Assembly: GCA_934633695.1 (NCBI GenBank)
Contig: CAKTYT010000002.1
Span: 124,001-188,000 of the forward strand
Source of the DNA: an uncultured Clostridia bacterium
GTDB taxonomy: Bacteria > Bacillota > Clostridia > Christensenellales > CAG-138
Length of the DNA: 64,000 bases
Direction: 5' to 3'
In this document: positions 59,481 to 64,000 of the stretch, in pieces
Layout of the letters: each line of letters begins with the position of its first letter
Position numbering within the stretch: position 1 is the stretch's first letter
The notes under the pieces: model-generated
The model's database searches: none
Told to the model about the DNA's origin: nothing
The model's input: only the letters and a program-made list of their open reading frames with translations
Position numbers and translations under genes: made by a program

Positions 59481-60365
59481 ATGTGGATTTTATTTGCTTT
59501 CGGTTCAGCTCTTTTCGCAGGGTTGACCGCAATATTGGCGAAATGCGGAATAAGTAAAACAGACTCCGATATTGCAACTGCGATACGGACCTTTGTTGTG
59601 CTTATTTTTTCCTGGATAATGGTGCTTATAACCGGTTCCATCGGCACACTATCGTCAATCAGTGCAAAAAGCTGGCTCTTTCTCATCCTGTCCGGAATCG
59701 CTACCGGCGGTTCATGGCTTTGCTATTTCAAGGCTCTGCAGCTCGGGGACGTCAATAAGGTTATCCCTATAGACAAATCCAGCACTGTATTGACAATACT
59801 GCTGGCATTTATATTCCTTCATGAGGATATAACCGTAGTCAAGGGCATTGCACTTGTTCTGATATCGGTGGGTACGTTCATGATGATACAAAAGAAGGAT
59901 TCAGTAAAAAAGGAAGATTCATGGACATGGCTCATCTACGCATTTTTATCCACGATTTTTGCGAGTCTCACGTCAATTCTCGGCAAGATAGGCATCGCCG
60001 GAGTAGAGTCAAACCTCGGAACTGCAATACGAACCTGCGTTGTACTGGTAATGGCATGGCTCATCGTTTATTTGAAAAAATGTGTCTTTAAAACCATGCC
60101 TGCGGATGTTTTCAAAAGCATCGAAAAAAGGGAACTGCTCTTTATCTGCCTGTCCGGTATTGCAACCGGAGCCTCTTGGCTGTGCTATTATAAAGCTCTC
60201 CGCGATGGTCCTGCCAGCATTGTCGTCCCGATAGACAAGCTCAGCATCGTCGTCTCCATAGCGTTCTCATACATCGTATTTGAGGAAAAACTTACCAAAA
60301 AAGCTCTGGTAGGTCTGCTGCTGATAGTCATCGGTACACTTGCAATGATAGTGAACTTTCACTAA
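59481..60365 (+). CDS. DMT superfamily transporter (EamA family)
   Basis: A 294-residue ten-helix protein made of two clearly repeated halves: both have a GLTAILAKCGISKTDSDIATAIRT-like start and a SGIATGGSWLCYFKAL / SGIATGASWLCYYKAL segment. It belongs to the EamA branch that resembles small-solute exporters. The ribosome site is weak (GGAAG). It may be co-transcribed with the preceding membrane protein; a bidirectional terminator follows. Confidence 0.88.
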   Translation: MWILFAFGSALFAGLTAILAKCGISKTDSDIATAIRTFVVLIFSWIMVLITGSIGTLSSISAKSWLFLILSGIATGGSWLCYFKALQLGDVNKVIPIDKSSTVLTILLAFIFLHEDITVVKGIALVLISVGTFMMIQKKDSVKKEDSWTWLIYAFLSTIFASLTSILGKIGIAGVESNLGTAIRTCVVLVMAWLIVYLKKCVFKTMPADVFKSIEKRELLFICLSGIATGASWLCYYKALRDGPASIVVPIDKLSIVVSIAFSYIVFEEKLTKKALVGLLLIVIGTLAMIVNFH

Positions 60366-60373
60366 TAAGTAAA

Positions 60374-60419
60374 CTAAAAGAGCTGTGGCGGAATGCGATG
60401 AATCCGACACGGCTCTTTT
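60374..60419. terminator. Terminator shared by the DMT and LCP genes
   Basis: AAAAGAGC and GCTCTTTT flank an inner imperfect stem; each arm gives an A or T run, so it can act on both strands between the convergent genes. Confidence 0.75.
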
Positions 60420-60430
60420 GTTTTGACTGT

Positions 60431-62176
60431 TTATCTGAAATCAACCATGATTTCGTTAAAATCCGGATCAAGCCAGTATTGATAACCCCAGAAGAAATTG
60501 CGTTTGATGTTGAATACTTCCGCTGCATTCTTCGCCGCTGCAATAAAGCGGTCACGCTGTCTTGAAAGCGTTACCGTACAGCCGGCAAGGTCATTCGGCT
60601 TTCCTTTAAGGAAGAGTTTTGCCTGCTTGCTTGCTTCTCTATATGCAGCAACCATGTCGTTGTAGCTCTGTACGATCCATGCATAAGCATCGTGGTGTTC
60701 GTTATCAAACGGACTTTCAGGTTTCGGTGATGGTGAAGGCTCCTGTGACGGAGAGCTTGACGGTTCAGGCGTGATTTCCGGTAGATCCGTTGCATTGGGT
60801 GTCTGTGTCGGCTCTTCGGTCGCATTCGCACTGCAACCCCCCGCAACAGCTCCGAATTCCGCCATGTCAACACCCAAATCCGGTTCAATCGGCTCAATCG
60901 GCAAATCTACATCACCAGGGAGAAAGTCCCCATAAACCTCCTGAATTTTTGCAATCAGACTTTCAGTAGTTGCAAGTGCTTGACCATAGAGCATCGACTG
61001 CCAACGGTAGTGTGCATACTCTCCTGTGTACTCGAGGTACGGCTCAACATCCACACCGTATACTTCTTTGATAACTTTGACACGGTTCGCCTGATCGGTA
61101 AGACAGAAGTTCCATGCAAAAACACTGTTGATTTGACCATTCATGGAAGACATTGTGATATCATTTGCGTCAAGATTCAACGCCCAGAGGGTCAACGCCA
61201 TCGTTTGTTGGATTGAGGTATTTGTTGCAACATCCTGACCAAAGCTCGAAAGAATTTCCGGAATAAGCACAAGTTTATTTGTACGTTTCATTTCGAAGAA
61301 GAGGGCAACCAGCATTTTCTTCTGCCGGTTGACGCGATTAAGGTCACCCGACTCCTCAACACCCTTGCGAACCCTCAGATAATCGAGAATCCCCTGTCCG
61401 TCAAGGTGCTGCATACCGGCACTGTAATGTCTTCCCGCCATGCTGAAATCCATATCGACATCATAGTCAATTCCTCCGACCGCATTTCCGAGTCTCTTAA
61501 CGATGGGCATTGTGACGGCGTAATAATAGTCAACCGGTATACCGCCGAGCATCCATTCTGCCGCCTCGCAGACCTTTTCATAACCCTCCTTACACATTCC
61601 ACCGCCACAGTCGAGCGATGCATTGAGTTTATAGATCCCCTTTACACCGGGAATTTGTGCATAGGTGTCCCTCGGAAGAGAAATAAGGTCGACCTTGTTT
61701 TCCTTGAAATTAATCGCAACGATCATCATAACATCGGCATGGAACGCACGTTTGCCGTTCCACTCATCGCTGACGCGTTCATCTGCATAGTCAACACCGA
61801 CGAGCAGGACATTCAGGATGCCATCGGTTATAATCGTCTTATCCGCCTCTTTTTCGAGTTCTTTGCGAATATCTCCCGGAATTTCCGTTTCTGCGACATT
61901 TGCTGATACGTCGGGCTCCTTAGTATGCAGTGCAGGCGTTATTACCGGTGCAGGGCTGAAAAATGCATCCTGCGGTTTATTGACAACGACGTCAATGTAC
62001 TTATAAATCTGAATTCCTGCAAATACCAGAACTGCCGCCAGAGCAGCAGCACCGGTCCAAATCATTGCCTTTGCAAACGGGGTTCTGTCTTCTCTTCTCA
62101 GCTTTCGCCGCTTCTTGCGTTCTGCCCGTTTCTCAGAAGCAATGCGTTTTCTTTCACTCATTTCCTGTTTGGACAT
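60431..62176 (-). CDS. LytR-CpsA-Psr (LCP) family protein
   Basis: A 581-residue membrane enzyme. The first ~33 residues are highly basic, one helix lies at ~36-58, and the LCP domain is around 125-330 with LLVGVDYADER, VDLISLPRDTYAQIPG, and the substrate-site DYLRVRKGVEESGDLNRVNRQ. The C-terminal ~230 residues include a Pro/Ser/Glu-rich linker and a final helical part that begins AYAWIVQSYNDMVAAYREA. LCP proteins attach teichoic-acid-like or capsular polymers to peptidoglycan. The long tail is unusual. AAAGGA is near the start. Confidence 0.9.
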   Translation of the reverse strand: MSKQEMSERKRIASEKRAERKKRRKLRREDRTPFAKAMIWTGAAALAAVLVFAGIQIYKYIDVVVNKPQDAFFSPAPVITPALHTKEPDVSANVAETEIPGDIRKELEKEADKTIITDGILNVLLVGVDYADERVSDEWNGKRAFHADVMMIVAINFKENKVDLISLPRDTYAQIPGVKGIYKLNASLDCGGGMCKEGYEKVCEAAEWMLGGIPVDYYYAVTMPIVKRLGNAVGGIDYDVDMDFSMAGRHYSAGMQHLDGQGILDYLRVRKGVEESGDLNRVNRQKKMLVALFFEMKRTNKLVLIPEILSSFGQDVATNTSIQQTMALTLWALNLDANDITMSSMNGQINSVFAWNFCLTDQANRVKVIKEVYGVDVEPYLEYTGEYAHYRWQSMLYGQALATTESLIAKIQEVYGDFLPGDVDLPIEPIEPDLGVDMAEFGAVAGGCSANATEEPTQTPNATDLPEITPEPSSSPSQEPSPSPKPESPFDNEHHDAYAWIVQSYNDMVAAYREASKQAKLFLKGKPNDLAGCTVTLSRQRDRFIAAAKNAAEVFNIKRNFFWGYQYWLDPDFNEIMVDFR

Positions 62177-62314
62177 AGTATTTTATCCATTCCTTTCTCT
62201 GAACATAGAGCGTAGTCAGCTGCCTTAACAGCTTTAATGTTATTATAGCAAATTTTTCTTATTTTTTACAGTCATTTAACAGAAATGTCACATTTTCGAT
62301 TTCGTTATGAATGA

Positions 62315-62884
62315 CTAAAACAGTTTCATTGCATAACCGAAGGCGACTCCAGCGGCTGCACAGATGACGATGACGAGAATTGGATTGACTTTCTTTTTCA
62401 GCATTATAAAACCGCCTGCCGCTGTAAACAGCGAAAAGAAGAATTCAGGCGAAAGCATAGCCTCTGCTGCAACACCATTTGGAAAGAATACAGCTTTACC
62501 AACGGAAAAAACGGAGGCGGCAATGAGGCCGACAACGACCGGCCGCACGCCGGACATGGCTGCATCAACGTACTTATTGCTCGAAAACTTTGAAAAGAGC
62601 TTTGCAATCAACAAGATTATTATGAATGAAGGAAGAACTACACTGAACGTTGCAACTGCCGCACCCCAAAGACCTGCTACTCTCATTCCGACATATGTCG
62701 CCATATTTATCGCTATCGGACCGGGGGTTGATTCGCTCACCGCAATAAAATCAATAATTTCCTCCATGCTCAGCCAACCATGACCCAGCACTTCCTCCTG
62801 TATCAACGGTATCATTGCATAACCACCGCCAAAGGTGAATGCACCGATTTTAAGAAAAGTCAGGAAAAGATCAAGAATACTCAT
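62315..62884 (-). CDS. Chromate transporter family protein, half 1 (CHR)
   Basis: A 189-residue membrane protein with one CHR domain: LTFLKIGAFTFGGGYAMIPLIQEEV near the start, and SESTPGPIAINMATYVGMRVAG. About six helices. Short CHR proteins work in pairs; the partner is encoded just upstream with a 4-base (ATGA-type) overlap. Export of chromate is known for some; the physiological ion is often unknown. Confidence 0.88.
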   Translation of the reverse strand: MSILDLFLTFLKIGAFTFGGGYAMIPLIQEEVLGHGWLSMEEIIDFIAVSESTPGPIAINMATYVGMRVAGLWGAAVATFSVVLPSFIIILLIAKLFSKFSSNKYVDAAMSGVRPVVVGLIAASVFSVGKAVFFPNGVAAEAMLSPEFFFSLFTAAGGFIMLKKKVNPILVIVICAAAGVAFGYAMKLF

Positions 62885-63444
62885 GCTTCACTGCCTTTCT
62901 GCCTTCCGGCAATTAAAAAGGACGCTATGCCCACGGCTGCACCGGCAAGAATGATCAACGGCACACTGAATTCGAATACAGCCGTTGCGGCAAAGGCGAG
63001 CACCATGATGGTGTACGGCAGAAGTCCACGCTTTCCGTGCTTGAAAATCGTCACCAATGCGTTCACTACAAGGACAAGTACGGCGGCACGAATGCCCATA
63101 AAAGCGAATTTAACCGCTTCGAGCTCGCTGAAATGACTTAAAAACCTTGAAATTATACTGATTATTATGAACGAAGGAAGTACAACGCCCAGTGTTGAAA
63201 CCAACGCCCCCATAAATCCGCCGATTTTAAATCCGACGAACGTTGCCATATTCACTGCAACTGGTCCGGGGGTTGATTCACTGATTGCAACCATATCTAC
63301 GACCTCCTCATCGGTTATCATTCCGTTCTTTTCCGTAACTTCCTTCCTGATTAGCGGTATCATTGCGTGACCGCCCCCGAAGGTAAACGCACCAATTTTA
63401 AAGAAAATTGTAAATAGTTTTAAAATAGTCCTGCTTTTATTCAT
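62881..63444 (-). CDS. Chromate transporter family protein, half 2 (CHR)
   Basis: A 187-residue CHR protein like its partner (FTIFFKIGAFTFGGGHAMIPLIRKEV; SESTPGPVAVNMATFVGFKIGG). The ATG at 63444 lies inside the end of the acetyltransferase gene (overlap of 8 bases) with a GGTGG site. The two halves share about half of their residues and form the complete transporter. Confidence 0.88.
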   Translation of the reverse strand: MNKSRTILKLFTIFFKIGAFTFGGGHAMIPLIRKEVTEKNGMITDEEVVDMVAISESTPGPVAVNMATFVGFKIGGFMGALVSTLGVVLPSFIIISIISRFLSHFSELEAVKFAFMGIRAAVLVLVVNALVTIFKHGKRGLLPYTIMVLAFAATAVFEFSVPLIILAGAAVGIASFLIAGRQKGSEA

Positions 63445-63871
63445 CTTTATCTGTACCACCTGCATTGATTTTCATAAACGGAACACAGTTGAATCTGCTT
63501 CCGTCAACAAGACCGACATTACTGTAAAATGAAACGTTTTCCTCTGCCGCATCCGTTATAAGGACCGTTTGATAAACATTTCCGTACAAACTCATGATCG
63601 CCTCGATTAACTTCCTTCCGATGCCCCTGCGTTGGAATTTCGGAAGAACGATCAAATCCTGTATATAGAGGATGGAATGCCCATCGCCAACCGCACGGAC
63701 GATACCTATTATCGTTTGTCCGTCCTTTGCCGCCAAGGTACAAAGTGAATTCCCGTATGCATTCTCTAGCATCGCAGGATTATTTGCATAGTTCGTCCAA
63801 CCGACTGCTTGATACAGCGGAAGAATCTCACGTTCGGAATAATCTTCGTATTTTTCTATTGCAATCTTCAT
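63437..63871 (-). CDS. GNAT family N-acetyltransferase
   Basis: A 144-residue acetyltransferase. The acetyl-CoA loop is LVLPKFQRRGIGRKLIEAIM, followed by VLITDAAEENVSFYSNVGLV, typical of small GNAT proteins of this length. It starts the operon with the two CHR genes; AAAGGAGA lies before the ATG. Substrate unknown. Confidence 0.88.
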   Translation of the reverse strand: MKIAIEKYEDYSEREILPLYQAVGWTNYANNPAMLENAYGNSLCTLAAKDGQTIIGIVRAVGDGHSILYIQDLIVLPKFQRRGIGRKLIEAIMSLYGNVYQTVLITDAAEENVSFYSNVGLVDGSRFNCVPFMKINAGGTDKDE

Positions 63872-64000
63872 GCAATCTCCTTTCAGCCTTTATGATTCTA
63901 CTCATGATACACTGTTATTGCGAATAAGTCAATATTGAGGAGCTTTTTCATCATCGATAAAAAGTCCTTATTTCCTGTTGACAAGAATCTCTATATGTGT

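Noticed and set aside
63978..63983. TTGACA near the right edge (plus strand)
   Set aside because: A possible -35 box, but its -10 box would fall at or beyond base 64000, so no promoter can be called.
1..64000. CRISPR arrays, insertion sequences, prophage
   Set aside because: No regularly spaced repeats, transposases, integrases or phage structural genes were seen.

Overview
This window looks like chromosome from an endospore-forming, Gram-positive Clostridia relative, most likely a gut or anaerobic member of the Oscillospirales/Christensenellales type. The reasons are a sporulation sigma-G gene, a str operon (rpsL-rpsG-fusA-tuf) with strong sigma-A promoters, many perfect Shine-Dalgarno sites, a DUF1858 redox protein, DUF6935, Mbeg1-like and HAAS proteins, and secreted proteins ending in dockerin-like calcium-binding repeats. 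No phage, transposon, CRISPR array or rRNA was seen. One tRNA gene (Arg, anticodon ACG) is present.

Layout. 1-230: start of a membrane protein leaving the window on the left. 360-2222: MarR regulator plus MATE efflux pump with two identical operators. 2312-8560: BlaI-like repressor, sporulation SigG, a NitT/TauT-type ABC importer without a binding protein, DUF1858 protein, CTP synthase, DMT exporter. 8682-12167: ECF sigma factor with a membrane partner, and an L,D-transpeptidase lipoprotein. 12475-15060: tRNA-Arg, monooxygenase, RluA synthase, convergent ThrE-type exporter. 15191-17900: PadR-HAAS-SDR-SDR operon, the last gene frameshifted. 18153-20558: a tiny Cys/Trp-rich duplicated protein and a subtilase whose catalytic core is missing. 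20683-23574: TetR/Mbeg1/ArsR-like operon, divergent from a glycolipid operon (23786-26261). 26303-31235: acetyltransferase and the str operon. 31510-36663: envelope-stress module resembling Bacillus ydjGHI. 38007-48399: the most interesting locus. 48823-52488: heterodimeric ABC exporter. 52636-56823: ATPase with an AlaRS-type domain, a secreted dockerin protein, a P-type ATPase remnant. 57030-63871: large membrane protein, DMT transporter, LytR-CpsA-Psr protein, split chromate transporter, acetyltransferase.

The central candidate system is one apparent operon on the minus strand, from a sigma-A promoter at 48568-48540 to a terminator at 37975-37935. In transcription order it holds a 1403-residue secreted repeat protein, a 57-residue peptide gene (43999-44172), an HPr-kinase-like P-loop protein, a PqqD/RRE-type protein, a nucleotidyltransferase-like protein, an eight-helix sensor without a visible H-box, a histidine kinase and a LuxR-type response regulator. 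The genes overlap or nearly touch. Kinase + PqqD + nucleotidyltransferase is known from tailoring of some lasso peptides (paeninodin type), but no lasso cyclase or leader protease is here. A peptide modified by this set and coupled to a two-component system would be a new arrangement; that reading is inference.

Two genes (the SDR at 15191-15995 and the subtilase at 18601-20558) are broken as sequenced, and a third (34933-35160) lacks a good start. Each could be real decay or a sequencing or assembly error.
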